Assembly: GCF_002980555.1 (NCBI RefSeq)
Contig: NZ_PVBT01000007.1
Span: 1 to 64,000, forward strand
Direction: 5' to 3'
DNA from: Phyllobacterium myrsinacearum
Lineage (GTDB): Bacteria > Pseudomonadota > Alphaproteobacteria > Rhizobiales > Rhizobiaceae
DNA: 64,000 nucleotides
Within the stretch, counting starts at the first letter, position 1, and every line of letters begins with the position of its first letter. Below are positions 55,263-64,000 of this stretch, in pieces. The notes below the pieces were generated by a model. That model was not told the DNA's origin, made no database searches, and saw nothing but the letters and a program-made list of their open reading frames with translations. A program made the translations under genes and the position numbers.

Positions 55263-55670
55263 TCATGTCTGTGGTGTTTCCAAAACGGCTTTCAATGCCG
55301 TCAAATCTCTCAAAACCCAGGCGGCGTCTTCGGCAAACTTCCCGTCGCTCATCTCAGGCATGCGGAACAGCGTGAAACTGACCTCGCAGCCATCATTGTT
55401 CGGGATCACGCGCAACGGCACATAGACTTCCTCGCCGGTCTCCGTCACGACCCAATGATCCAGCACCCCATAGGCATTCAGCGGGGCGAAGCGGATGCGT
55501 AGTTTCCCGGCCGGGCCGTCCGCAAGCCATTCGTCGCCGAGTTTCTGCAAACCGGATGCCAGCCCGGATGCCCATTTCGGCACATTCTCCGGATCGGACG
55601 CGAAGTCGTAAACCGCGCGCCAATCCCGTTCGATGGAAACCTGTAGAGTTCGCGAGTCACGCGTCACCAC
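55263..55670 (-). CDS. SRPBCC-family (START/polyketide cyclase-like) protein
   Basis: 135 residues starting at GTG 55670, preceded by GGAGGA at 6 bases (a second GTG is next). Helix-grip fold: LQVSIERDWRAVYDFASDPENVPKWASGL, then beta strands with GCEVSFTLFRMPEMSD. Binds a small hydrophobic ligand, which is unknown. Forms an operon with the VOC gene; the pair is a common partnership in uncharacterized bacterial detoxification loci. Confidence 0.83.
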   Translation of the reverse strand: MVTRDSRTLQVSIERDWRAVYDFASDPENVPKWASGLASGLQKLGDEWLADGPAGKLRIRFAPLNAYGVLDHWVVTETGEEVYVPLRVIPNNDGCEVSFTLFRMPEMSDGKFAEDAAWVLRDLTALKAVLETPQT

Positions 55671-55740
55671 GGCCTGTCCTCCCCATTTGCACGTTACCTA
55701 TCGTTGATCCCGCCGGCCCTGTCTTGAACAAAACGGCCAA

Positions 55741-56517
55741 TCAGGCGGCCATCTGCTGCACGACGTCGCCGGGCGAAATGCCCGCCAGCGCTTTTACCTC
55801 CCGGCTCAGATGCGCCTGATCGGCATAATCCGCCTCGAAGGCCAGCATGCCAAGGCTGCTTTCCGGTGTACATTGCGCCAGATGGAGGAAATGCTGAAAG
55901 CGCAGGATGCGTTCGAGTGTCTTTGGGCCATAGCCGAAATGGGTCCGGCAGTGCCGCCGCAAGGTGCGCGCACTCATGTCGAGATGGCTGGCAAGCCGGG
56001 AGACATGCGACCCCTCGCCCACCCGGCCAAGCACCGAGAAGGTATGGGACATAACCGCATCAGGCCGGTCAATCGCGCCCGCCATTGCGGCGATGCCCGC
56101 TTCCAGCCGCCGCATGGCATCCGCTTCGGATTGTGCCGGGCTCAGGGCGTCCACAAGCGCGGCAGCCTTTGTGCCCCACAATTCACTGAGATCAACGCGC
56201 AAGCCGACGAGTTCGGACATGGGCAGGCCAAGCCATTTTGCGGCAGCACCCGGCGCGAAGCGCAGGCCGACGACGCTGGTTATGCCGGGGTCGACCACAT
56301 GGGGTGCGATGTCGGGCCCGGCGACGCTCAAGCGGCCTTGCGACCACAGGATATCGACGCAGCCATCGGGAACAACCGTCACCGGCTTTCCCCCGGCATG
56401 TGGGCTCACATGGCTCCAGACGCAGAGAAAATGCGGCTTGAGCGCCGCCTGGGGCACCGACTCACGATACTGCCCCGAGCAATTGGCAAGAACAGGCGTC
56501 TCCTGGTGTGAATTCAT
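55741..56517 (-). CDS. AraC-family transcriptional regulator (DUF6597-type N-terminus)
   Basis: 258 residues from ATG 56517. N-terminal sensing domain (residues about 15-130, with PHFLCVWSHVSPH and VVPDGCVDILWSQGRLSVAGPD), then the two helix-turn-helix AraC domain from about 160 (HLDMSARTLRRHCRTHFGYGPKTLERILRFQHFLHL and a second HTH around DYADQAHLSREVKALAG). It precedes the SRPBCC/VOC pair on the same strand by 70 bases and may control it or be the first gene of that operon. Confidence 0.85.
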   Translation of the reverse strand: MNSHQETPVLANCSGQYRESVPQAALKPHFLCVWSHVSPHAGGKPVTVVPDGCVDILWSQGRLSVAGPDIAPHVVDPGITSVVGLRFAPGAAAKWLGLPMSELVGLRVDLSELWGTKAAALVDALSPAQSEADAMRRLEAGIAAMAGAIDRPDAVMSHTFSVLGRVGEGSHVSRLASHLDMSARTLRRHCRTHFGYGPKTLERILRFQHFLHLAQCTPESSLGMLAFEADYADQAHLSREVKALAGISPGDVVQQMAA

Positions 56518-56676
56518 GGGGAACCCCGCTGAAATTTTCGTTTGCGCAGAACGCCGTATAATCGATTTTATCCCATTGCCGAACGATTTCCAGAACAACA
56601 TTCTCCTGGCAAACCTTGCCTCGCGCGGAGGTTAGCAGTAGTTCTTCCGGCAACTTCCAACAGGATAGAAAGCACG

Positions 56677-58068
56677 ATGAGCAATACCCGCACCGAAACA
56701 GATACGTTTGGTCCCATCGAAGTCGCCGCGGACAAATACTGGGGCGCGCAAACCGAGCGCTCGCTGCATAATTTCAAGATCGGCGGCGAAAGAATGCCGA
56801 TCCCGCTCGTCCGCGCCCTCGGCATCGTCAAGCGCGCTGCCGCCGAGACCAACATGGCGCTCGGCAAGCTCGACGAGGTGACCGGCCGCGCCATCACCGT
56901 CGCAGCGGAAGAAGTCATCGAAGGCAAGCTGGACGATCATTTTCCGCTCGTCGTCTGGCAGACCGGTTCCGGCACCCAGTCGAACATGAATGCCAATGAG
57001 GTCATTTCCAACCGCGCCATCGAGATGCTTGGCGGGGAAAAGGGCTCGAAGAAGCCGGTTCATCCGAACGACCACGTCAATATGAGCCAGTCGTCGAACG
57101 ACACGTTCCCGACCGCCATCCATATCGCCACCGCCGTCGAGGCGACCAAGCGGCTCTATCCTGCCCTTGACCATCTCACCGCCGCCCTGGCGAAGAAGGA
57201 AAAGGCCTTTGCCGATATCATCAAGATCGGCCGCACACATACCCAGGACGCAACACCGGTCACGCTCGGCCAGGAATTCTCCGGCTATCGCGCCGCGTTG
57301 GAATATGCCCGCAAGCGCATCGAACAGAGCCTTGCCGATGTGTTCCTGCTGGCGCAGGGCGGCACGGCCGTCGGCACCGGCCTGAATGCGCCGGTTGGTT
57401 TCGACACGGGCTTTGCCGAAGCCGTGTCTGATATCACCGGCCTCAGCTTCAGGACGGCACCGAACAAGTTCGAAGCGCTTGCCAGCCATGGCGCACTCGC
57501 CAATTTCCATGGCAGCCTGAATGCCCTTGCCACCGATCTTTTCAAGATTGGCAACGACATCCGCTTTTTGGGTTCGGGCCCCCGCTCCGGCCTGGGCGAG
57601 CTGAAGCTGCCGGAAAACGAACCGGGCTCGTCGATCATGCCGGGCAAGGTCAACCCCACGCAGGCCGAAGCGCTGACGATGGTGGCCGCACAGGTATTCG
57701 GCAACCAGACGACCGTCACGGTCGCAGCCAGCCAGGGCCATTTCGAACTCAATGTCTTCAAGCCGGTCATTGCCCTCAACGTCCTGCAGTCGATCCGTCT
57801 GCTTGCGGATTCGATGGTGTCCTTCGCCGACAATTGCGTCGAAGGCATCGAAGCGGATGAAGTGCGGATCAAGGACCTGCTCGAGCGTTCCCTGATGCTG
57901 GTGACGGCGCTTGCGCCCGCCATCGGCTATGACAATGCCGCCAAAATCGCCAAGACCGCCCATAAGAATGGCACAACCCTGCGCGAGGAAGCACTGGCCA
58001 GCGGCCACGTTTCGGCCGAGGATTATGACCGCCTCGTTCGCCCGGAACGCATGATCGCACCGGAATGA
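56677..58068 (+). CDS. fumC: Class II fumarate hydratase
   Basis: 463 residues from ATG 56677 ([16 protein letters not shown]); the longer frame to 56542 lies in the intergenic space. Iron-independent fumarase of the TCA cycle. Active-site segments: [48 protein letters not shown] and the family signature [11 protein letters not shown] with the catalytic Ser near 318. Stable class II type fits an oxidative-stress neighbourhood. AGGA lies 11 bases upstream. Confidence 0.96.
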   Translation: MSNTRTETDTFGPIEVAADKYWGAQTERSLHNFKIGGERMPIPLVRALGIVKRAAAETNMALGKLDEVTGRAITVAAEEVIEGKLDDHFPLVVWQTGSGTQSNMNANEVISNRAIEMLGGEKGSKKPVHPNDHVNMSQSSNDTFPTAIHIATAVEATKRLYPALDHLTAALAKKEKAFADIIKIGRTHTQDATPVTLGQEFSGYRAALEYARKRIEQSLADVFLLAQGGTAVGTGLNAPVGFDTGFAEAVSDITGLSFRTAPNKFEALASHGALANFHGSLNALATDLFKIGNDIRFLGSGPRSGLGELKLPENEPGSSIMPGKVNPTQAEALTMVAAQVFGNQTTVTVAASQGHFELNVFKPVIALNVLQSIRLLADSMVSFADNCVEGIEADEVRIKDLLERSLMLVTALAPAIGYDNAAKIAKTAHKNGTTLREEALASGHVSAEDYDRLVRPERMIAPE

Positions 58069-58176
58069 GAAGAGAAAATCATTTCGTTGTGAACAATGCG
58101 TCGAGAAAATAGTGGCTTTGTTTGACAATCGAATTTAGATATTCGGTTGTCACGACAAACTCTGGAGAACGATCCC

Positions 58177-58584
58177 ATGTCAGACAACGCACTTGCCAAC
58201 TCAACAACGTCCAGCAATGCCATCGTCACGCTGATCAGCCGCATTCTGCTGACCCTTTTGTTCATCCCGGCGGGATATGGCAAGCTGACCAACTTGGCCG
58301 GTACGGCTGAATATTTTGCAGCCAAGAGCCTGCCGCTGCCAACGGTAACAGCTGTTATCGTCGGTCTCGTCGAACTCGTGGGCGGCCTTGCCGTTCTCTT
58401 CGGCTTCCAGACACGCTATGCCGCCATTCTTCTCGGCCTCTTCACGCTCGGCGCCGCCTATGTCGGTCACTGGGCACCGTTCGAAAGCATCCAGTTCTTC
58501 AAGAACCTTGCTATCGCCGGCGGTTTCTTCGTTTTGGCCCAGCATGGTGCAGGCTCGCTTTCGGTCGATGCCAAGCTTCGCTGA
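58177..58584 (+). CDS. DoxX-family membrane protein
   Basis: 135 residues from ATG 58177, which has GGAG upstream. Four hydrophobic helices in the pattern of DoxX/DoxD proteins: ILLTLLFIPAGYGKLTNLAGT near 24, TAVIVGLVELVGGLAVLFGF and FFKNLAIAGGFFVLAQHGAG. Inner-membrane protein; family members are linked to thiosulfate:quinone reduction or redox stress, but the role here is not known. Ends at a bidirectional-looking terminator. Confidence 0.85.
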   Translation: MSDNALANSTTSSNAIVTLISRILLTLLFIPAGYGKLTNLAGTAEYFAAKSLPLPTVTAVIVGLVELVGGLAVLFGFQTRYAAILLGLFTLGAAYVGHWAPFESIQFFKNLAIAGGFFVLAQHGAGSLSVDAKLR

Positions 58585-58603
58585 AATCAATCGAGGTTTC
58601 ATG

Positions 58604-58631
58604 AAAAAGGCCGCTTAACGCGGCCTTTTTT
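58604..58631 (+). terminator. Rho-independent terminator between doxX and msrA
   Basis: AAAAAGGCCGC - ttaac - GCGGCC followed by TTTTTT, symmetrical enough to serve both the plus-strand doxX gene and the minus-strand msrA gene, which end on either side. Confidence 0.85.
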
Positions 58632-58649
58632 ATTGCCCGGTTTTCCCGG

Positions 58650-59336
58650 TCAGTTCGAAGCCTTGGCTTCGCTCACCAGAACCGGTTTGTCCCGGTAATC
58701 CTGCGGGAAGAACTTGCTGAGGCCCTCGATCTTCGGCAGATCGTAATAGGCGATATAGGGCTGCGACGGATGCAGCGTTGCATAATCCTGATGATAGCCC
58801 TCCGCGGGATAGAATGTATCCAGCGCGGAAATCTTGGTGACGATCGGTCCCGAATAGGCCTTTACCTTGTCCAATTGGGCGATATAGGCTTGGGCAATCT
58901 TCGCCTGATCCTCATTGGTGGTGAAAATCGCCGAGCGGTACTGTGTTCCCGAATCCGGCCCCTGCCGGTTCAGTTCGGTCGGATTGTGCACCACGGAGAA
59001 ATAGACCTGCAGGATCTTGCCGAGGCTGACCACCTTGGGATCGAACGTCACCTCGACGGATTCCGCGTGGCCCGTGTTGCCGGAACTGACTGTCTCATAG
59101 CTCGCGGTTTCCTTCTTGCCGCCGGAATAACCGGATACGGCATTGGTGACGCCCTTCAGGTGCTGGTAGACACCCTGCACGCCCCAGAAGCAGCCGCCGG
59201 CGAGAACGATCGTTTCCGTCTTTGCGGTTGCCGTCTGGTCGATAGCGGGTGGCGGCACCATGGTGATGCTTTCGGCAAAGGCGGTGGCCGGCGTAAAGAT
59301 GAGGCAGGAGGCGAGCAGAATTTGACGCAATTTCAT
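58650..59336 (-). CDS. msrA: Peptide methionine sulfoxide reductase MsrA, exported
   Basis: 228 residues from ATG 59336, which has AAAGGA upstream. Sec signal peptide (residues 1-21, cleavage after AFA), then the catalytic GCFWG motif with Cys49, GHAESVEV and YHQDY near the end. Reduces the S epimer of methionine sulfoxide in periplasmic proteins. Second gene of an operon with msrB 22 bases upstream. The longer frame to 59390 would not give a cleaner signal peptide. Confidence 0.92.
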   Translation of the reverse strand: MKLRQILLASCLIFTPATAFAESITMVPPPAIDQTATAKTETIVLAGGCFWGVQGVYQHLKGVTNAVSGYSGGKKETASYETVSSGNTGHAESVEVTFDPKVVSLGKILQVYFSVVHNPTELNRQGPDSGTQYRSAIFTTNEDQAKIAQAYIAQLDKVKAYSGPIVTKISALDTFYPAEGYHQDYATLHPSQPYIAYYDLPKIEGLSKFFPQDYRDKPVLVSEAKASN

Positions 59337-59358
59337 ATCGATGATCCTTTCCCGGATA

Positions 59359-59853
59359 TCAGGCGGCAGCTGGTTTGAAGGTAAGGGCAACGCCGTTCAT
59401 GCAATAGCGCAGACCGGTCGGCTGCGGCCCGTCGTCAAAGACATGGCCGAGATGGCCGCCGCAGCGGTGACAATTGACGGCGGTGCGTGTCATGCCGAAC
59501 GAACTGTCCGACACTTCCGTCACGGCTCCCTTGATCGGCGCCCAGAAACTCGGCCAGCCGGTGCCGCTGTCAAATTTCGTATCGGAATCGAAGAGCGGCA
59601 GATCACACCCGGCGCAGGCAAAGGTCCCCTTGCGCTTTTCGTGGTTGAGCGGGCTTGAGAACGGGCGCTCCGTGCCTTCCCGGCGCAGCACGTCATACTG
59701 GTCCGATGTGAGCAGCTTCTTCCATTCGGCATCCGTGTGCTCGACCTCAAACGTGCCGGCTGCATAGGCCTTGGGCTGGGTGGAAAAGCGTGCGGCAAGC
59801 AGCGCTCCAAGTCCCAGAACAGCACCGCCAAAAAGCGATCGGCGTGTCATCAT
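59359..59853 (-). CDS. msrB: Peptide methionine sulfoxide reductase MsrB, twin-arginine exported
   Basis: 164 residues, starting at one of two ATGs (59853, 59850). N-terminal TRRSLFGG followed by a hydrophobic stretch is a Tat signal, cleaved after AYA near 31. The reductase domain has zinc-binding CAGC and CHRC pairs and the catalytic Cys in RYCMNGVAL. Reduces the R epimer of methionine sulfoxide; with the neighbouring MsrA the pair repairs both epimers outside the cytoplasm. Tat export fits a zinc enzyme folded before transport. Confidence 0.92.
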   Translation of the reverse strand: MMTRRSLFGGAVLGLGALLAARFSTQPKAYAAGTFEVEHTDAEWKKLLTSDQYDVLRREGTERPFSSPLNHEKRKGTFACAGCDLPLFDSDTKFDSGTGWPSFWAPIKGAVTEVSDSSFGMTRTAVNCHRCGGHLGHVFDDGPQPTGLRYCMNGVALTFKPAAA

Positions 59854-59965
59854 GACAAAGTCTCCCTGAACAGGATGACCGAAACATACCAGTCATCTGC
59901 AGGGGAATACGTACGGGAGGCAACAAAAGTTACAGGGCCCGCGCAATATCACGGATAGTTGATGC

Positions 59966-60664
59966 TTAGCCGTGCGCTATCGCCGCCTGTATGCGCTGCG
60001 CCAGGGCCGCAACGGCCGCTGGATCGGCACTGCGGCGCGAGGAAACCAGGCACGCCTCCGATTTGAGGATGATGCCGTCTTCCAGCACTTTCAGATGATT
60101 GGCCTGCAGGGTCGAACCGGTCGAGGTGATATCGACAATGATATCGGCGGAGCCGGATGCGGGCGCGCCCTCGGTGGCGCCAAGGCTTTCAACGATGCGG
60201 TAGACCTGGATACCGTGCATCTGCGAGAAAAACTGCTGAGTGAGGCGCCAGTATTTGGTGGCGATCCGCATGCGCCTGCCGTGACGCTGGCGGTACTCGG
60301 CTGCCACATCGTCAAGGTCAGCCATCGTCGACACGTCGTACCAGACTTCCGGCACGGCCACGACCACATCCGCATGGCCGAACCCCAGCCGCGCTTCGAT
60401 CTGCACGCGCTCGTCGGCGGAGGACAGGCTCTCGCGGATGAGGTCCTCGCCTGTCACACCGAGATCGACGCTGCCATAGCCAAGCTCGCGGGCAATCTCG
60501 GAGGCCGACAGAAACAGGATGTCGATCCTGCTGTCGCCCTCAACCTGCGCACGATAATTGCGCTGATCTTTCGGCAGGATGACCTTCAGTCCGGCCTTTT
60601 CAAGCACGTCCAGTGCCTGTTCCTTGAGGCGGCCTTTGGAGGGAAGCGCGAGCGTGATGGTCAT
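59966..60664 (-). CDS. hisG: ATP phosphoribosyltransferase, short form HisG
   Basis: 232 residues; first step of histidine synthesis. Short-form enzyme lacking the C-terminal ACT-like regulatory domain, which is why HisZ is needed. Readable parts: [31 protein letters not shown] and [21 protein letters not shown], the phosphoribosyl-pyrophosphate binding loop. Overlaps the hisZ stop by 4 bases. Confidence 0.94.
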   Translation of the reverse strand: MTITLALPSKGRLKEQALDVLEKAGLKVILPKDQRNYRAQVEGDSRIDILFLSASEIARELGYGSVDLGVTGEDLIRESLSSADERVQIEARLGFGHADVVVAVPEVWYDVSTMADLDDVAAEYRQRHGRRMRIATKYWRLTQQFFSQMHGIQVYRIVESLGATEGAPASGSADIIVDITSTGSTLQANHLKVLEDGIILKSEACLVSSRRSADPAAVAALAQRIQAAIAHG

Positions 60665-61791
60665 TGCGCCTCTCCGGCAATTTTCTCCAGCCGGTCGAGC
60701 CAGATCGAAAAACCGACGCCGGGAATGGAATCGACCGCGCCGAGCATGGTCAAAAGCCGGTCATAGCGCCCGCCGCCGACGATGGCGCCGAGGTCGGGGC
60801 TGTTCAGTGCGCGGGTTTCGTAGACAAGGCCGGTGTAATAATCGAGCGGGCGGCCAAAGGCAGCGTCGTAGACGATATTTTCCTGCTCGATCCCCGCTTC
60901 GCGCACGGCAACAACCCGGGCTTCGAACTGGTCGAGAGCAGGACCGAGGTCAAATTCATTGGCACGCGAGAACGTGCGCAGATGGGACGACGCAGCCTGC
61001 AACGGCACGCGTATGGCAAGAAAAGTTTCGAGCGCGGCAAAGGCCTGCGCCGGCAGCTTGACCGAGGCCAGATTGGCCTTCTCGATCAGGCGGCGCGCAA
61101 TCTCCTGCGGGCTGCGCCCGGCACCGGGCGACAGACCCGCCACCTGCATGTCCTGCTCCAGCGCGGCGGCAAGTCCGGTCTCGTCGCCGTCTGCAACCAG
61201 CGCAGTGAGATGGTCGGGCAGAGAACCGTTCTTCTGGCTGGACGAGAGATCGGCAAGCAGGCTTTTGAGTTGGCCCGGATTGCCAAAGGCGCGCGCCAGC
61301 TTTTTCTGCCAGCCGCGCGGCAGGCCGAGTGCCGCCAGAACCGCTTCGAAAATCGCCTGATCGCCGAGCAGCGTTTCAAGCTCGGCCTTCGGCGCGACGA
61401 GACGGATGGAGGCAATGGCGTCTGCCAGCGACCGGGCATCGGCGCGGGCGCGGTTGGCATCGCCCAGATCCTCAACCCCGGCCTGAAAGAATTCGTTGCC
61501 GCCCTCACGCCGCTGGCGGAAGACTTCGCCGAGATAGCCATAGCGCTTGGGTGTGGCGGCATTCAGCTCGATGTGGTTGCGGCAGACCGGTATGGTAAAT
61601 TCCGGGCGCAGGCACAGGCTCTGGCCATTCTCGTTCTCGGTGAGGAAAATCCGGCGGCGCAAGTCTTCGCCCGCCATATCGAGAAACTGGTCAGCCGGTT
61701 GAATGACCGGAATATCCACAAGCTCCGCATCCCGCGCTGAAATCAGCGCGGCGAGATCACTGGCAAAGACAGGAGCACGGGAACCGGTCAT
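60661..61791 (-). CDS. hisZ: ATP phosphoribosyltransferase regulatory subunit HisZ
   Basis: 376 residues; a catalytically dead histidyl-tRNA synthetase paralogue that allows HisG to sense histidine. Class II synthetase core: RLPEFT-like [15 protein letters not shown] near 60, FQAGVEDLG, and the C-terminal [12 protein letters not shown]. Its N-terminus lacks a full motif 1 and an anticodon-binding domain. It starts 6 bases after the hisS stop; hisS-hisZ-hisG form one operon. Confidence 0.92.
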   Translation of the reverse strand: MTGSRAPVFASDLAALISARDAELVDIPVIQPADQFLDMAGEDLRRRIFLTENENGQSLCLRPEFTIPVCRNHIELNAATPKRYGYLGEVFRQRREGGNEFFQAGVEDLGDANRARADARSLADAIASIRLVAPKAELETLLGDQAIFEAVLAALGLPRGWQKKLARAFGNPGQLKSLLADLSSSQKNGSLPDHLTALVADGDETGLAAALEQDMQVAGLSPGAGRSPQEIARRLIEKANLASVKLPAQAFAALETFLAIRVPLQAASSHLRTFSRANEFDLGPALDQFEARVVAVREAGIEQENIVYDAAFGRPLDYYTGLVYETRALNSPDLGAIVGGGRYDRLLTMLGAVDSIPGVGFSIWLDRLEKIAGEAQ

Positions 61792-61797
61792 ATCAGA

Positions 61798-63312
61798 TCA
61801 GCCTGCCTTCGCGGCGTTGGCACGATCCTCAGCCTGGGCTTCGAGAATCTTGCGCACTTCCGCCACGAGATCGCTTTCCCTGGCAGTGATCTGTGCCTGA
61901 CGGCCTTCACGCCACACGGTATTGTCCTCGATCTCGGCCGAAAGACGCGCCCCTTCGATCAGGTCCTTGATCTGCACTTCACCATTGTCGCGTTCCTGCG
62001 AACCCTGAATGATAACGCAGGGTGCGCCGCGCCGGTCGGCATATTTCATCTGCGGCTTCATGCCGGAACCGCCAAGATACATTTCCGCGCGAATGCCCGC
62101 CTGCCTGAGGTCCGAAACCATCTTCTGGTAGCGGCCGAGACTTGCCGTGTCGCGGTCCATGACCAGCACGACGACCGGCCCGACATTATCCGACGTGTCA
62201 AGCTTGCCAAGGTTCTTCAGGGCCGTCATCAGGCGTGATACGCCGATGGAAAAGCCCGTTGCCGGCGTGGGTTCGCCGCGGAAACGCGACACCAGACCAT
62301 CATAACGGCCGCCGCCGCCGACGGAACCGAAAACGACCTTTTCGCCCTTCTCGTTGGTCACGTCGAAGGTCAGTTCGGCTTCGAACACCGGACCGGTATA
62401 ATATTCGAGACCGCGCACCACGGACGGGTCAATGCGAATGCGTGCGCCATAACCGGCTGCCGACGACAGGGCCTCGATGGTGGCGAGTTCGGCAACGCCT
62501 TCGACACCCTTGTCGTTGCCGGCGACAACGGCTTCCAGATTGGCAATGGTTTCGCTGCCATTGGCACCGCCAGCGGAGGTAAATGCCAGCACCTTGGTGA
62601 TCGCCGCCTCGTCGAGGCCCGCGCCCTTGGTGAAGTCGCCGCTTTCGTCAAGACGGCCCTTGCCAAGCAGCAAACGCACACCGTCGGCGCCGAACTTGTC
62701 GAGCTTGTCGATGGCGCGCAGGACGACCAGACGCTGGCCCATCTTGTCATCGCCGCCGAGGCCGATGGACTCCAGCACGCCGTCGAGCACCTTGCGGTTG
62801 TTGACGCGGATGACATAGTCGCCGCGCTTGATGCCGACGGCTTCCATCACATCGGCCATCATCATGCACATTTCCGCATCCGCCGAGACGGAGGGCGCGC
62901 CGACCGTATCGGCATCGAACTGCATGAACTGGCGGAAACGGCCGGGACCCGGCTTTTCGTTACGGAACACCCAGCCCGCGCGGTAGCTGCGATAGGGCTT
63001 TGGCAGGCTCTCGAAATTCTCCGCTACGTAACGGGCGAGTGGCGCAGTCAGATCGTAGCGCAGCGACAGCCACTGCTCGTCATCGTCCTGGAAGGAGAAC
63101 ACGCCCTCGTTCGGCCGGTCCTGGTCGGGCAGGAACTTGCCGAGCGCATCGGTGTATTCGACGAGCGGCGTTTCCACCGGCTCGAAACCATAGAGGTCAT
63201 AGACCTTGCGGATATCAGCCATCATCGTTTCGGCTGCACGCAGATCATCGGGAACCCGATCCACAAAACCGCGCGGCAGCCGCGCCTTCAACCTGTCTGC
63301 CTTCGTTGTCAT
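61798..63312 (-). CDS. hisS: Histidyl-tRNA synthetase
   Basis: 504 residues. Class II synthetase: [10 protein letters not shown] at the start, motif 2 [22 protein letters not shown] with the histidine A site, [15 protein letters not shown] and [13 protein letters not shown] for motif 3, then a Rossmann-like anticodon-binding domain ([17 protein letters not shown]). Length and the central insertion are alphaproteobacterial. First gene of hisS-hisZ-hisG. Confidence 0.95.
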   Translation of the reverse strand: MTTKADRLKARLPRGFVDRVPDDLRAAETMMADIRKVYDLYGFEPVETPLVEYTDALGKFLPDQDRPNEGVFSFQDDDEQWLSLRYDLTAPLARYVAENFESLPKPYRSYRAGWVFRNEKPGPGRFRQFMQFDADTVGAPSVSADAEMCMMMADVMEAVGIKRGDYVIRVNNRKVLDGVLESIGLGGDDKMGQRLVVLRAIDKLDKFGADGVRLLLGKGRLDESGDFTKGAGLDEAAITKVLAFTSAGGANGSETIANLEAVVAGNDKGVEGVAELATIEALSSAAGYGARIRIDPSVVRGLEYYTGPVFEAELTFDVTNEKGEKVVFGSVGGGGRYDGLVSRFRGEPTPATGFSIGVSRLMTALKNLGKLDTSDNVGPVVVLVMDRDTASLGRYQKMVSDLRQAGIRAEMYLGGSGMKPQMKYADRRGAPCVIIQGSQERDNGEVQIKDLIEGARLSAEIEDNTVWREGRQAQITARESDLVAEVRKILEAQAEDRANAAKAG

Positions 63313-63446
63313 GATTTTGATCCGATACCCTGAAGTGAATTGGAGTTTGCTCTAACCGATCAGGGCATGGAGGGCAAGGAATTACCGGCTCGCAATTGCC
63401 GCAGCAAAGCGGGTTCACGGGCCGTTTTCAGTTTCCTGCCGGTGGA

Positions 63447-64000
63447 TCAGACAGGCCGCTTGAAGTTCGCGCGGATTTTTTCGATCTCCGCCCGGCATTT
63501 GCAGCCTTCCACATGGTCGTTCACCAGCCCCATGGCCTGCATATGCGCATACATGGTGGTCGGGCCGACAAAGCTGAAACCGCGTTTTTTCAAATCCTTG
63601 GAAAGACGCACCGATGCCGGTGTCGTCGGATTGGCCATCAGCGTGCCGTAGTCGACAATGCTGGGGCGCTCTTCAACCGGTGGTTCAAAACTCCAGAAAT
63701 AGGCGGCAAGCGAACCTTTCTCCTCGAGGAGTTCAAGGACATGCCTGGCATTGTTGATGGTTGAGGTGATCTTGCCGCGATGGCGGATGATCCCGGCATT
63801 GGCCAGCAGCCGCTCGATATCCTTCTCGCCATAGCGGGCGATGCGTTCGAAATCGAAACCGTCGAACGCCTCGCGGAAATTCTCGCGCTTGCGCAGGATG
63901 GTCAGCCACGACAGGCCGGATTGAAAGCCTTCCAGGCATATCTTTTCAAACAGGCGGCGGTCGTCCGTGACGGGCCGTCCCCACTCGTGATCGTGGTAAT
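63447..64000 (-). CDS. tag: DNA-3-methyladenine glycosylase I (Tag); 5' end outside window
   Basis: The frame runs from the window edge (first full codon at 63998) to the stop at 63447, giving 183 residues of the C-terminal part. Begins with YHDHEWGRPV, the start of the Tag core, then FEKICLEGFQSGLSWLTILRKRENF, the helix-hairpin-helix region NAGIIRHRGKI, and a zinc-binding end with HVEGCKC. Removes N3-methyladenine from DNA. Only about 15-25 residues should be missing. Confidence 0.93.
   Translation of the reverse strand, partial: YHDHEWGRPVTDDRRLFEKICLEGFQSGLSWLTILRKRENFREAFDGFDFERIARYGEKDIERLLANAGIIRHRGKITSTINNARHVLELLEEKGSLAAYFWSFEPPVEERPSIVDYGTLMANPTTPASVRLSKDLKKRGFSFVGPTTMYAHMQAMGLVNDHVEGCKCRAEIEKIRANFKRPV

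Noticed and set aside
56632-58128. 498-codon minus-strand frame opposite fumC
   Set aside because: fumC is beyond doubt; the antisense product is His/Arg/Gly-rich without a fold.

Overview
The window comes from a high-GC alphaproteobacterium, most likely a member of the Hyphomicrobiales (Rhizobiales) near Phyllobacteriaceae or Brucellaceae. The clues are the conserved lipid A block (pmbA, cysQ, DUF4170, DUF374, waaA, lpxK), the DUF2093 protein beside mutL, an rRNA pseudouridine synthase with a very long Arg/Gly/Pro tail, a short-form HisG with HisZ, and a groESL operon carrying both CIRCE and a heat-shock-type promoter. No rRNA, tRNA, CRISPR array, insertion sequence or prophage was seen. Nearly all of it reads as ordinary chromosome. 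The least typical pieces are a cut-off exported protease at the left edge and a toxin-antitoxin pair behind groEL.

Layout. 1-1.4 kb: 5' part of an exported S8 serine protease, probably an autotransporter. 1.6-10.5 kb (minus): soluble NAD-dependent molybdenum formate dehydrogenase (fdsG-fdsB-fdsA-fdhD-fdsD), an oxalate/formate-type MFS carrier downstream and a LysR regulator upstream. 10.6-16.3 kb (minus): urea ABC importer urtABCDE behind a strong sigma-54 promoter match. 16.6-22.4 kb: DUF442 protein, aminotransferase, MBL hydrolase, glutaryl-CoA dehydrogenase and mutL. 22.4-28.7 kb: small envelope proteins and the lipid A/Kdo block. 28.8-34.7 kb: K+/H+ antiporter, a 57-residue membrane protein, a patatin and an M16 peptidase pair. 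34.7-45.7 kb: RNA modification (rsmD, rluB-like, tadA), ileS, an outer-membrane protein, ribF and a HAD phosphatase.

45.7-56.5 kb is a stress and detoxification district. Three HxlR regulators, each with an N-terminal cysteine, are each divergent from a detoxification-type enzyme (a GST, a quinone-oxidoreductase-like MDR, an NADPH:FMN reductase). Each divergent gap holds a dyad. The same district holds a zinc efflux CDF with its SmtB-type repressor, groESL, a PIN/AbrB toxin-antitoxin pair, a Cys-type GST, VOC and SRPBCC proteins and an AraC regulator. 56.7-64 kb: fumC, doxX, an exported methionine sulfoxide reductase pair, hisG-hisZ-hisS and the truncated tag glycosylase.

Functionally the left third handles C1 and nitrogen: formate oxidation to NADH, and urea capture under nitrogen limitation. 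The middle builds and maintains the envelope and translation machinery. The right part handles metals, electrophiles, heat and oxidized methionine.
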